A DNA stretch of 64,000 nt from Fulvivirga imtechensis AK7 (GTDB taxonomy: Bacteria > Bacteroidota > Bacteroidia > Cytophagales > Cyclobacteriaceae): contig NZ_AMZN01000032.1 in assembly GCF_000331535.1 (NCBI RefSeq), positions 19,822 to 83,821 on the forward strand, given 5' to 3'. The translations under genes were made by a program, and so were the position numbers. The notes under the pieces are model-generated. The model saw nothing but the letters and a program-made list of their open reading frames with translations, ran no database searches and was not told the DNA's origin. This document shows positions 8,408 through 16,708 of the stretch, piece by piece; within the stretch, counting starts at the first letter, position 1; each line of letters opens with the position of its first letter.

Positions 8408-9295
8408 TTGGATACTGCGACACTTGGTTATAAACTTGTAAAGAAAATCAAAGATGAGAAGTTTGATGTAGACAAACTTCATCAGTATAATCTTATGATC
8501 CAGTTGGGGATCAGGGACCTTCAGATAGCGATTGTTGATTCAACTAACAATCGCTGCCTTCTTTTAGAAGATTATATATTAGCCAGTGTCAAATCTCACC
8601 AGGCACTCAGGGAATTACTCATCACCCTTTTCGAAGAACACCACCTGCTGATGGCAGGCTTCTGGAAAAGTGTTAGGATCAGTATTAAAAACAATAAATT
8701 TTGCCTCATACCCTCAGCGCTCTTTGTAAAAGAAGCGTTGGTAGATTATCTACGCCTTAATAGCACGTACGATCCTGCAAGAGAGGATATCTACTATTAC
8801 AAGCACATCAAATCAGACGCAGTATGTGTATTTGCTGTAAACCGTGATATATCAGAGTGGTTAAAGCAGCTTTACCCCAATGCAGAGGTCGGTTTTATTC
8901 ACCAAAGCAGTGCACTCATAGAAGGTGTCATTAACTTTGAAAAGACCAATAAGAAGAATACCATGTACCTGTATATTGACAGGTTCAGGCTGCATATCAT
9001 CACCCTGAAAAATGACAAACTGGAATACTACAATCAGTTTGCCATCAAACAGTTCAATGACTATATCAGGTATATCATGCTGGTGATGAAGGGATTGCAC
9101 AAAAATCAAAAGACCAGTGATGTCGTACTCTGGGGATATATTGGTAAACAGTCCCCACACTACAATGAGTTCTATAAGTTTATAAAAAACATTTCATTTG
9201 GTGACCGTCCGAAGTATCTGAGCTATGGGTATTTATTTGATGAAGTTCAGGATCACCATTTCTTCGATTTGTACAGCATTCACCTGTGTGATTAG
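8408..9295 (+). CDS. DUF3822 family protein
   Basis: A 295-aa cytosolic protein resembling DUF3822, a Bacteroidota family with an actin/ASKHA-like fold proposed on structural grounds and no known function. Visible blocks are LMIQLGIRDLQIAIVD near the N-terminus and YLYIDRFRLHIITLKNDKLEYYNQF near residue 180, two phosphate-loop-like strand pairs, with VVLWGYIGKQSPHY after them. The start is TTG at 8408, four bases after the upstream stop; no better ATG exists before the conserved region. It is 15 bases upstream of coaD. Confidence 0.75.
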   Translation: MDTATLGYKLVKKIKDEKFDVDKLHQYNLMIQLGIRDLQIAIVDSTNNRCLLLEDYILASVKSHQALRELLITLFEEHHLLMAGFWKSVRISIKNNKFCLIPSALFVKEALVDYLRLNSTYDPAREDIYYYKHIKSDAVCVFAVNRDISEWLKQLYPNAEVGFIHQSSALIEGVINFEKTNKKNTMYLYIDRFRLHIITLKNDKLEYYNQFAIKQFNDYIRYIMLVMKGLHKNQKTSDVVLWGYIGKQSPHYNEFYKFIKNISFGDRPKYLSYGYLFDEVQDHHFFDLYSIHLCD

Positions 9296-9310
9296 CACAT
9301 TACCAACCCT

Positions 9311-9766
9311 ATGAAAAAAATAGCCATTTTCCCAGGCTCATTCGATCCCTTTACGAAAGGCCATGAAGACATTGTAATAAGAGGCCTCAAGCTTTTTGAT
9401 GAGATTATAGTCGCCATAGGACACAACAGCAAAAAAAGTAACCGCTATTTTGATGTAGAAAGGATGGCGGAACTGATAGATCAGACCTTTGAGAAGTATG
9501 ATAATATCAGTGTAATTCTTTATAGCGAACTAACTGCTGAATTAGCCAAAAAACATCAGGCAAAGTACCTGCTAAGGGGTTTACGAAATACAACTGACTT
9601 TGAATATGAAAACAGTATTTCTCAGGTAAACAAACACCTGAATGAAGATCTTGAATCTGTTTTTCTCATCACTTCTCCCGAGCTTGCAGCCATTAACTCC
9701 ACTATTATCCGTGAAGTACACCGCTATGGCGGAGATGTGAGCGATTTTCTCCCTTATAAGATCTAG
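9311..9766 (+). CDS. coaD: Phosphopantetheine adenylyltransferase
   Basis: A 151-aa enzyme for the fourth step of coenzyme A synthesis: 4'-phosphopantetheine plus ATP gives dephospho-CoA. The nucleotidyltransferase signature PGSFDPFTKGHEDI carries the (T/H)xGH motif at residues 16-19; LLRGLRNTTDFEYE and the C-terminal INSTIIREVHRYGGDVSDFLP are the classical CoaD blocks. The length matches bacterial CoaD. It ends the three-gene unit with the DUF3822 gene. Confidence 0.97.
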   Translation: MKKIAIFPGSFDPFTKGHEDIVIRGLKLFDEIIVAIGHNSKKSNRYFDVERMAELIDQTFEKYDNISVILYSELTAELAKKHQAKYLLRGLRNTTDFEYENSISQVNKHLNEDLESVFLITSPELAAINSTIIREVHRYGGDVSDFLPYKI

Positions 9767-10040
9767 TTACTGGATTCTGATGGCTGGTTTCTTGAAGCTG
9801 GTTTCTTCCGATCGTTAATGGTTAATGGTTCCTTGCAACGAAAGCTTTACTAGTCCTTATAGGCTTAGTAAAGCATCATTCGTAACTCTATACTCGATAC
9901 TCACGACTATATTTTGCCTACTGCTTACTGCCGATTGATATGTGTTTGATGTTTCGAGTTTGTTTAGTGTCCACTGAACAGTGAAGCGGTCAACCAGCAG
10001 CCAGCAGCCAGTGACAAGCAACCAGCCACCAGCAAACAGA
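9767..10040. repeat. Word-repeat intergenic region after coaD
   Basis: The gap between coaD and a convergent Nudix gene is built from short repeated words. CTGGTTTCTTGAAGCTGGTTTC begins a few bases after the coaD stop; GTTAATGGTTAATGGTT follows at about 9815; a hairpin (GCTTTACT at 9844-9851 with AGTAAAGC at 9867-9874) could terminate coaD; then ACTCTATACTCGATACTCACG, TTGCCTACTGCTTACTGCC, and from about 9991 CCAGCAGCCAGCAGCCAG and CCAGCCACCAGC. Several of these words recur at 3230-3330, 36411-36461, 42551-42643 and 47623-47698. Confidence 0.6.
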
Positions 10041-10045
10041 ACCCG

Positions 10046-10741
10046 CTAGGGAATTGACTGGCGTTCCTGCTCCTTTTCCTGTTTAAAAAAGCGATCGAAT
10101 ACAAATGCAATGGACTTATAGGAGTCCTGGAGGGCATGGAACACCTCCTTACGTGTCATCCATCGTACTTCTTCTATATCTTCTTCCACCTGTGGCTTCA
10201 TCTTGGAGTCTTTGGAGATCTCCATAGCATACCACACCGTCTTTTTCAAAATCTTCTTCCTTTTCATAGTATAGGTATGCCAGGTAGTGCAAATTTTATC
10301 AAGCATATTTACTTTAATATTGCACTCCTCTTCCACTTCGCGCTGTGCGGCTTCAAAGTTATTCTCTCCCTTGTCCAGCTTACCCTTTGGCAGGTCCCAT
10401 TTTTTAAGACGATAGATCATCAACAGCTTATCCCCTTTTTTTACGAGTCCGCCTGCAGCTTTAATGATCTTGAACTTCTTTTTAAGAAATGTCCGCATGT
10501 CCTCATAGTCATCTACCGTAACCGTGATAGAGATCAGCCCGGGGATGATTGTAGTATCAAGAAGATCAAACAGATGATCAACATCCTGATACTTAGCATG
10601 TTTTATCCAAACCCTATGCAGTAGTTTGGCCTGCGTAACAGGCTCTGTTTCCGCGTTAAGGATATGATTGAACTCCCGTTCGTCCGGCTTCTCAATTGCC
10701 CTCACAATAGTCACCGGGATGTCATTGATGAAAAGGTTCAT
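10046..10741 (-). CDS. Nudix hydrolase family protein with N-terminal extension
   Basis: A 231-aa protein. The Nudix box lies at about residues 120-145: WDLPKGKLDKGENNFEAAQ then REVEEECNI. About 95 residues precede it, containing LHRVWIKHAKYQDVDHLF, a block not recognised as a known domain. The C-terminal VEEDIEEVRWMTRKE and FDRFFKQE are typical for Nudix proteins of the diadenosine-polyphosphate or MutT-like type, but the substrate is unknown. It diverges from pyrE. Confidence 0.85.
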   Translation of the reverse strand: MNLFINDIPVTIVRAIEKPDEREFNHILNAETEPVTQAKLLHRVWIKHAKYQDVDHLFDLLDTTIIPGLISITVTVDDYEDMRTFLKKKFKIIKAAGGLVKKGDKLLMIYRLKKWDLPKGKLDKGENNFEAAQREVEEECNIKVNMLDKICTTWHTYTMKRKKILKKTVWYAMEISKDSKMKPQVEEDIEEVRWMTRKEVFHALQDSYKSIAFVFDRFFKQEKEQERQSIP

Positions 10742-10844
10742 CTAAAAAAATAAGATTAATACCCACAAATGAAAAAAATATTTGGCAGCGCGCCAATAGA
10801 ATTTAAGTTTTTTAATCCATAAATTCGCAACCAAACTTAAAAAC

Positions 10845-11480
10845 ATGACTACTGATCTGGGACATACCATAGCAGGAAAATTATTAGACATAGAGGCCAT
10901 TAAGCTGAATCTTGAGCATCCTTTTACCTGGAGCTCAGGATGGAAATCGCCTATTTACTGTGATAATCGCCTATCCTTATCCTTTCCTGAGATCAGAACT
11001 TACATCAAAAATGCGCTGGTGGAGGCTATTAAAGCTAATTACCCTGACGTAGAAGCAATAGCTGGAGTAGCTACGGCCGGGATCCCCCAGGGAGCTCTGG
11101 TAGCAGAGGCTATGGGACTACCTTTTCTGTATGTACGCTCTAAGCCAAAAGGACATGGTATGGAAAATATGATTGAAGGTAAGGTAACACCCGGACAAAA
11201 GGTAGTAGTAATAGAAGACCTGGTATCCACTGGTGGAAGCTCTTTAAAGGCGGCAGAAGCACTAAAGGCTAATAATATCGAAGTATTGGGCATGGCCGCT
11301 ATCTTTACCTATGGATTTGATCTGGCAGATAAAAACTTTGCGAATGCCGGTATACCGTTAGTCTGCCTGAGCAATTACAATCTATTACTAGAGGAAGCTC
11401 TTGAGAGAGATTATATCAAACAAGAACAATTGGGTTCACTCGAAGCCTGGAGAAGAGACCCCGCAAACTGGCAAGGATAA
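10845..11480 (+). CDS. pyrE: Orotate phosphoribosyltransferase
   Basis: A 211-aa cytosolic enzyme of pyrimidine synthesis, converting orotate and PRPP to OMP. The PRPP-binding motif VVVIEDLVSTGGSS lies at about residues 122-135; FTWSSGWKSPIYCDNR and GVATAGIPQGALVA are other PyrE blocks. The length is standard. A TAAATTCG sequence at 10821-10828 is a one-mismatch -7 box about 17 bases before the start. It converges on the TIGR02757 gene with only three bases between the stops. Confidence 0.96.
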   Translation: MTTDLGHTIAGKLLDIEAIKLNLEHPFTWSSGWKSPIYCDNRLSLSFPEIRTYIKNALVEAIKANYPDVEAIAGVATAGIPQGALVAEAMGLPFLYVRSKPKGHGMENMIEGKVTPGQKVVVIEDLVSTGGSSLKAAEALKANNIEVLGMAAIFTYGFDLADKNFANAGIPLVCLSNYNLLLEEALERDYIKQEQLGSLEAWRRDPANWQG

Positions 11481-11483
11481 AGG

Positions 11484-12257
11484 CTAAAACTTCTCTTCTA
11501 TCCCTAAGCCGAAAAGGGCAAAATCGTACTTCACAGGATCCTCAGGGTCAAATTCCCTTAGATGAGCTGTTAGCTCTAAAGCCGTTTGCCAATCTGTTTG
11601 CTTACGCGTGATCAGACCGAGTTTTCGCGCCACGCGATCTACATGCAGATCGCATGGACAAATCAATTGTGAGGGCTTTATGCAGCTCCAGATACCGAAA
11701 TCAACACCATTTCCATCGTTGCGGACCATCCACCTCAAAAACATGTTGATCCTTTTACATGCTGACTTTCTTTCCGGGGTGGCGATATGCTTTTTTGTTC
11801 GGTTGGGGTATTCCGGCAGACTAAAGAACAGCCGATGGAAATTGATTATACCCCCGCCCAAATGTTCCGCATCATGCTCCACACCTTGTAAAAAAGCATC
11901 CTCCAGACTGTTATACCTAGAATAGTACCATTTGAAAAAAGCAATAAAATAGAGTGTATCGGTAGCATTAAAGGTGCGATGTTTAAAATCAACAAAAGGC
12001 TTCAGGTCTGCCTCCTCATGATGTAGTATGAAATCATAAGGTGCGTTGTCCATCATCCGAAATAGTTCCTTGCATTTGTTGATTATGGTAATGCGCTGCC
12101 CCCAGGCTAAGACAGCCGCCCAAAAACCTGATATTTCGATATCCTGTTTTCTCGAGTAGGAATGTGGTATAACAATAGGATCATCATCAATAAATCCCGG
12201 TTGATTATACTGTGCTACCTTTTCATCCAGAAAAGCTTTTAGGGCAGAGCGCTGCAA
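11484..12257 (-). CDS. TIGR02757 (DUF2400) family protein
   Basis: A 257-aa protein matching the TIGR02757/DUF2400 family, found in many Bacteroidota and in Helicobacter relatives, without assigned function. The recognisable blocks are FIDDDPIVIPHSYSRKQDIE, FWAAVLAWGQRITIINK near residue 47, KRINMFLRWMVRNDG near 167, and PSQLICPCDLHVDRVAR near 193, which looks like a helix-hairpin-helix glycosylase arrangement. A distant relation to HhH-GPD DNA glycosylases is plausible from these motifs. It follows the LysM gene by five bases. Confidence 0.85.
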   Translation of the reverse strand: MQRSALKAFLDEKVAQYNQPGFIDDDPIVIPHSYSRKQDIEISGFWAAVLAWGQRITIINKCKELFRMMDNAPYDFILHHEEADLKPFVDFKHRTFNATDTLYFIAFFKWYYSRYNSLEDAFLQGVEHDAEHLGGGIINFHRLFFSLPEYPNRTKKHIATPERKSACKRINMFLRWMVRNDGNGVDFGIWSCIKPSQLICPCDLHVDRVARKLGLITRKQTDWQTALELTAHLREFDPEDPVKYDFALFGLGIEEKF

Positions 12258-12262
12258 GGCAA

Positions 12263-13387
12263 TTAAGGGATATAAGAAACTGAAACCCTGAACCTCGGAT
12301 CAATGGCTCCGAGACGATCGTATGCAGACTTTGAAACTTTGATGAGCACATTCTTATTTACTCCGGTATCGGGCAGCCTGCCCAATACCCTTACAAATAC
12401 CTCCTGATCGTTCATCTCATTCCGCACCCTCATGATCGTGCCTATCTTTGCCGTTCGGTGAAGCGCCAAATATTTACGGGTATTCTCCGACCCATCTATG
12501 AGTTCAGCAAGCCCTGATTCTTCGACTTCTTCAAAAGTAGTGGAGCCCCTCTCTATAGTTATCGCCTTTTCCCCGACAACAGGTCTGGTATTATTTCCTT
12601 GTTCTGCCAGTGGCCTGGTTACCGGTTCTTCCGATGTTTTTATCACATCATTTTTACTGACAGGTTCCGTTAACTTTGGATCTGATGTAGTATCAACAGG
12701 TTCTTTTAGGCTGGCGCTTTCAAATATTGTGGGGCTCTCTTCTCTTCCTACTATCAGTTCCTGTCCGATGCCAATCTCATTTCCTATTAATTCATTCCAG
12801 CTTCTGAGTTCATCAATGGTAATGTTATACTTCCTGGAGATAGCGTATAAAGTTTCCCCGGAAGCCACTATATGAGTTTTTCCACCCCTGGATACCGGTG
12901 CTTTGACCGGATCGGTATTTGATTTTTCTATTTTTTCCTTTACGATCAGCTTTTGATCTATTTCCAAAAGATTGTCGGTCAGGTTATTCCACCTTTTGAG
13001 ATCCTCAATAGAAACGTTATACATTCTGGATATGGAAAATACAGTTTCCTTTGGTTTCACCACATGGATCTTCTCTTCAACTGACACATAGCTGGGTGAT
13101 GAAGTGTCATTTTTAGCAATCTGCGTCCTTTTCACAACCGGCACCCGTACAATCTCACCAATGGTAAGACCAAATTCGGCAGGCGGATTGTTTTCAATGA
13201 TTTGATAGATCGATACATTATACCTTCTTGACAAAGAATATAATGTTTCCTTTTCTTCAACCTTATGAAGAATATATGATTTCCCATTCACTTCCTCCAC
13301 GCCTACTGAATCAGCCTGAGCTACTCCGGCCATTGCATGAAGAGAAATGATAAAAAGCAAACCTGTTAAAAAAAATCTCATAAACAT
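12263..13387 (-). CDS. Secreted LysM protein with RlpA-like C-terminal domain
   Basis: A 374-aa exported protein: signal peptide (FFLTGLLFIISLHAMAGVAQA), three LysM repeats at about residues 38-83, 107-151 and 170-214 (each with the ETLYSLSRRYN-type pattern), a Thr/Ser/Pro-rich linker, and a C-terminal domain ending VLIKVSKSAYDRLGAIDPR that resembles the double-psi beta-barrel of RlpA. LysM binds peptidoglycan, so the protein probably acts on or scaffolds the cell wall. An alternative start two codons later (13381) is equally good. It starts directly after the stop of the DUF4905-like gene, so both share a transcript. Confidence 0.85.
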   Translation of the reverse strand: MFMRFFLTGLLFIISLHAMAGVAQADSVGVEEVNGKSYILHKVEEKETLYSLSRRYNVSIYQIIENNPPAEFGLTIGEIVRVPVVKRTQIAKNDTSSPSYVSVEEKIHVVKPKETVFSISRMYNVSIEDLKRWNNLTDNLLEIDQKLIVKEKIEKSNTDPVKAPVSRGGKTHIVASGETLYAISRKYNITIDELRSWNELIGNEIGIGQELIVGREESPTIFESASLKEPVDTTSDPKLTEPVSKNDVIKTSEEPVTRPLAEQGNNTRPVVGEKAITIERGSTTFEEVEESGLAELIDGSENTRKYLALHRTAKIGTIMRVRNEMNDQEVFVRVLGRLPDTGVNKNVLIKVSKSAYDRLGAIDPRFRVSVSYIP

Positions 13388-14179
13388 TCAGGGTAACTGG
13401 TATATAAAAAAATCTCTTGTATGCGCTACAAAGATAAGCTTGTTGTGGTAAATGAAGAAAGTCTCCGCACTAATTCCCTCAGAATCATTTTCCAGTTGTA
13501 TATCCATCAACGGATCGCCCTGATGATCAACCACAAACAGGTGGTTATCCAACTTGTCATTTTGATTTAAGAAATAGACCGACATGATCATCACCTCATC
13601 ATTTTCATAGTAATCGGTTCCTCTCACTGCTTCTTTGCCTGTCATTGTCCTTATAAAATCGCTGACGGTATCAAAATAATCACTCCCTTCCCGGTAATGG
13701 AACGGCTTCTCAACAGATTTATTTTGTTTTTTCCCAAAATCATTCATTGCATCGGCCGGACTAATTTTACTTCCCGACAAAACATTGTAAAATTCAATTT
13801 CTTGTTCTCCCTTGGTTATTACTTCCATAGAATATCCTTTAATATCAAGGATGTTCTTATCTGCCATTTTCCATAATATCTGTCTGCCGGAAATATCAAA
13901 GCCAAAATAATACCGAAAGTCAGGGTTATCTTCTTCCGGCCAGGTATGAAAAACTATGACATCATCTATAAACCAGGATACCCCAATCCACCAATGCTCA
14001 TCGAACTGAAGGCCCTCTAATAAAAATTCACGGGTTGATACATTCAGCAGACTGTAATAAACCTCCATGGCCTCCTTGTTTCTCACCTCGATAAGAAGCA
14101 GTTCACGATCAGGGTGTGAAATTATATTCCACACTTTGCCGTTAAATGAATGTGAAAAGTTTAAATTGAGCTTTCCCAC
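13388..14179 (-). CDS. DUF4905-like protein
   Basis: A 263-aa protein without signal peptide, predicted to be mostly beta strand with repeated aromatic blocks such as WWIGVSWFIDDVIVFHTW and YYFGFDISGRQILWK. The pattern resembles DUF4905, a Bacteroidota family of unknown function, possibly a beta-propeller fragment; this assignment is from memory of the family and is moderate. The start is GTG 14177-14179; no in-frame ATG precedes the conserved part. It is followed without gap by the LysM gene and diverges from nfeD across 55 bases. Confidence 0.6.
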   Translation of the reverse strand: MGKLNLNFSHSFNGKVWNIISHPDRELLLIEVRNKEAMEVYYSLLNVSTREFLLEGLQFDEHWWIGVSWFIDDVIVFHTWPEEDNPDFRYYFGFDISGRQILWKMADKNILDIKGYSMEVITKGEQEIEFYNVLSGSKISPADAMNDFGKKQNKSVEKPFHYREGSDYFDTVSDFIRTMTGKEAVRGTDYYENDEVMIMSVYFLNQNDKLDNHLFVVDHQGDPLMDIQLENDSEGISAETFFIYHNKLIFVAHTRDFFIYQLP

Positions 14180-14234
14180 CTGTTTAATTATTTGTTAATT
14201 TATGTAAAATTACACCTTAAATAATCGCAACAAA

Positions 14235-15587
14235 GTGAATTCGAATAAGTTCAAATACCTCTTTCTTTCATTGATCATCATCCTTACCAGCCTGAGCACC
14301 TTTGCGCAGAATGAGAAAAAAAATAAGGTAATGGTGCTGGATATTCGTTCAGAAATTGATCCTAGAATGAACCGCTACGTAGATTTAGCACTTAAGCATG
14401 CCGAAGAAATAGAGGCTGATTATGTCATAATTGATATGGACACCTATGGTGGGGCCGTTACCGATGCCAAAGATATAGTAGAGCGCATTTTAGACTTTGA
14501 AAAACCAATATGGGTTTTCATCAATAAAGATGCCGCCTCAGCCGGAGCGCTTATTTCGATAGCCACTGACAGTATCTATATGGCTCCGGGAGCTAATATA
14601 GGAGCTGCCACAGTGGTAACCCCGGATGGAACGGCAGCCCCTGATAAGTACCAGTCTTACATGCGCAGCACCATGCGCTCGCTGGCGGAAGAAAAAGGCC
14701 GGGATCCTAAAATTGCCGAGGCAATGGTGGATGAATCTATAGAAATCGAAGGTGTAACAAAGGCGGGGCAGGTCATTACCTTTTCTACCGCTGAAGCGAT
14801 CGAACATGGCTTTTGTGAAGCCAAAGTAAACTCTATAGAAGAAATATTGGAAAGAAACGGAGTAGAAGACTATGAGATGGTGAAATACGAGCTGAGCGGG
14901 ACCGAGAGGGTTATCGCTTTTTTCCTCAACCCGTTTATCAGTGGCATACTCATCCTGGTGATCGTAGGTGGTATCTGGTTTGAATTGCAAACACCTGGTG
15001 TGGGCTTTCCAATTGCTGCAGCCACAGTGGCTCTCATACTTTATCTTGTGCCCTATTACCTGAATGGCCTCGCTGCCAATTGGGAGATCATTGCTTTTTT
15101 TGTCGGAATTGTACTAATAGCGCTTGAGATACTGGTAATCCCGGGTTTTGGGGTTGCAGGTATATCAGGCATCATTATCACCGTGGGCTCGCTGGTACTG
15201 GTCATGCTCAACAATGACACCTTCGATTTTTCATTTGTAGGGTTCAATGAATTGCTCATTGCCGTGGCAGCTACACTTGCGGGAATGCTGGGCAGTATAG
15301 CAGTGCTTTTCATAGGCGGGGTCAGGCTTACCGATACAAAGATCTTTTCGCGCGTAGCCCTAACCGATACTATGGGCCGAGACCAGGGATATACCTCCAA
15401 TTTCAAGACCGTTTCAATGGTAGGCAAGAAAGGCATCGCATATACAGTGCTACGCCCGAGCGGTAAGGTGCTCATTGACGATGAAATTTACGATGCTTAT
15501 ACCAGAGGAGACTATATTGAAAGGGATCAGCGAATAATAGTGACTAGTGACGAAGGAACATCTTTGAAGGTAAAGTTAGATCAGTAA
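14235..15587 (+). CDS. NfeD-family membrane-bound ClpP-like protease
   Basis: A 450-aa protein of the long NfeD type: signal peptide (residues 1-24), a ClpP-class serine protease domain (about 30-215) with the catalytic serine S102 in DAASAGALISIA, four to five membrane helices (about 226-370), and a C-terminal OB-fold NfeD domain (from about 385, GKKGIAYTVLRPSGKVLIDDE). Such proteases act in the inner membrane and are usually paired with a stomatin/flotillin-like protein, for which no gene is seen nearby. The start is GTG at 14235, chosen because it precedes the signal peptide and matches the 55-base divergent intergenic region. Confidence 0.9.
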   Translation: MNSNKFKYLFLSLIIILTSLSTFAQNEKKNKVMVLDIRSEIDPRMNRYVDLALKHAEEIEADYVIIDMDTYGGAVTDAKDIVERILDFEKPIWVFINKDAASAGALISIATDSIYMAPGANIGAATVVTPDGTAAPDKYQSYMRSTMRSLAEEKGRDPKIAEAMVDESIEIEGVTKAGQVITFSTAEAIEHGFCEAKVNSIEEILERNGVEDYEMVKYELSGTERVIAFFLNPFISGILILVIVGGIWFELQTPGVGFPIAAATVALILYLVPYYLNGLAANWEIIAFFVGIVLIALEILVIPGFGVAGISGIIITVGSLVLVMLNNDTFDFSFVGFNELLIAVAATLAGMLGSIAVLFIGGVRLTDTKIFSRVALTDTMGRDQGYTSNFKTVSMVGKKGIAYTVLRPSGKVLIDDEIYDAYTRGDYIERDQRIIVTSDEGTSLKVKLDQ

Positions 15588-15661
15588 AAAAATAGCAGCG
15601 AGTTGACAAAATGGAGTCATGAGCTGGTGCGATTGACCGGACGGAAAATAAATTATCGGCA

Positions 15662-15698
15662 GTCTCAACACTCATGTCTCATATCTCGATACTAAAAT
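15662..15698 (+). repeat. Word repeat directly upstream of kdsB
   Basis: CTCATGTCTCATATCTCGATACTAAA-type words end three bases before the kdsB start. The 16-mer ATATCTCGATACTAAA (15681-15696) recurs with one change at 47678-47693, just upstream of mnmA. Confidence 0.5.
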
Positions 15699-15699
15699 T

Positions 15700-16440
15700 A
15701 TGCAAATGAAAATATTGGGGATGATACCTGCCAGGTATGGGTCTACACGGTTTCCAGCAAAGGCGCTGGCGGATATAGGGGGTAAGAGTATGATACAGCG
15801 GGTGTACGAGCAAGCGTCAAAAGCCAGAATGCTGGACGAAGTGATTGTGGCTACCGATCACGAAGCCATACAATCGGTAGTTCAGGGCTTTGCCGGCAAG
15901 GTCTGCATGACCAGCAAGGCGCATCAGAGTGGTACAGACAGATGCTATGAAGCGCTTTCGCTGCAACCCGGCGCTTATGATTATGTCATCAATATTCAAG
16001 GTGATGAGCCCTTCATTGCCCCTGACCAAATAGACTTGCTGGCTGGCTTGCTGGATGGTGAAACTCAACTGGCCACACTGGTTAAAAAAATAGACGATGA
16101 GGAAGAGCTATTTAACCCAAATGTTGTGAAAGTCATATTCAACCGGTATCATCAGGCTATCTATTTCAGCCGGGCTACGCTCCCTTACAACCGAAATATC
16201 CCACAGAACCAGTGGCTGCAGCAGCACGACTATTTTAAGCATATTGGAATTTATGCCTATAGATCAGATGTTCTCCATGAGATTACGCTGCTGGAAGCAT
16301 CGGCGTTGGAGAAATCGGAATCTCTGGAACAGCTTCGATGGATCGAAAACGGCTATACTATCAAAGTAGCCGAAACTCAGCATCAATCGATAGGTGTCGA
16401 TACACCCGAGGACCTTGAGAGACTAAAAAACCTTTACTAA
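15700..16440 (+). CDS. kdsB: 3-deoxy-manno-octulosonate cytidylyltransferase
   Basis: A 246-aa cytosolic enzyme that activates Kdo with CTP to give CMP-Kdo for lipopolysaccharide core synthesis. The nucleotide-binding start IPARYGSTRFPAKALADIGG, EVIVATDHEAI near residue 50, the INIQGDEPFI block near 97, and the C-terminal GVDTPEDLERL are all canonical KdsB features; the length is typical. An alternative ATG two codons downstream is possible. The window shows no other Kdo gene. The next operon encodes a lipid A deacylase-like protein, so LPS-related functions lie close together. Confidence 0.96.
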   Translation: MQMKILGMIPARYGSTRFPAKALADIGGKSMIQRVYEQASKARMLDEVIVATDHEAIQSVVQGFAGKVCMTSKAHQSGTDRCYEALSLQPGAYDYVINIQGDEPFIAPDQIDLLAGLLDGETQLATLVKKIDDEEELFNPNVVKVIFNRYHQAIYFSRATLPYNRNIPQNQWLQQHDYFKHIGIYAYRSDVLHEITLLEASALEKSESLEQLRWIENGYTIKVAETQHQSIGVDTPEDLERLKNLY

Positions 16441-16640
16441 GTAATGTCGCTAAGAAAATGGCCGAGTATGCATTACGCTTGCCTCAAAAATGCTAATCCC
16501 GATAACTGCAAGAATTGTACGGGGCTCCGCTTTTTGGGGCTTCGCACGGTGTGCCATAGCATTTCGGTGCAGCACAAGCCCTTTACTCTGCCAATGACGT
16601 TTTCCTGAAGCCACTTGGGGTTTTCTTATAAGCACAACCT
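16440..16640 (-). repeat. Palindromic intergenic element, family A copy 2
   Basis: A 200-base element that starts at the kdsB stop codon. Read on the minus strand it matches the 150-base element at 48897-49046. Shared segments include TTACGCTTGCCTCAAAAATG (16483-16502; TTACGCTCGCCCCAAAAATG in the reverse complement of the other copy), TCCGCTTTTTGGGGCTTCGC, and TGACGTTTTCCTGAAGCCAC followed by TTGGGGTTTTCTTATA. The core carries extra internal sequence. No protein-coding potential is convincing. Confidence 0.65.
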
Positions 16641-16682
16641 TTGGTAATGACGACTTAGTTTCTTAGAGTAACTAATAATGAT

Positions 16683-16690
16683 TAATTTTG
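16683..16690 (+). promoter_or_regulatory. -7 box of the PagL-like operon
   Basis: TAATTTTG matches TAnnTTTG exactly. The transcript would start near 16697, so ATG 16709 is a valid start while the TTG at 16688 lies inside the promoter. No clear -33 TTG is seen. Confidence 0.45.
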
Positions 16691-16708
16691 AAGCTATTAC
16701 CCAAACCA

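Noticed and set aside
14538..14990. 150-aa ORF antisense to nfeD
   Set aside because: The composition follows the opposite-strand coding frame; no independent signal.
16450..16635. 61-aa minus-strand ORF after kdsB
   Set aside because: It lies wholly inside the family A palindromic element.
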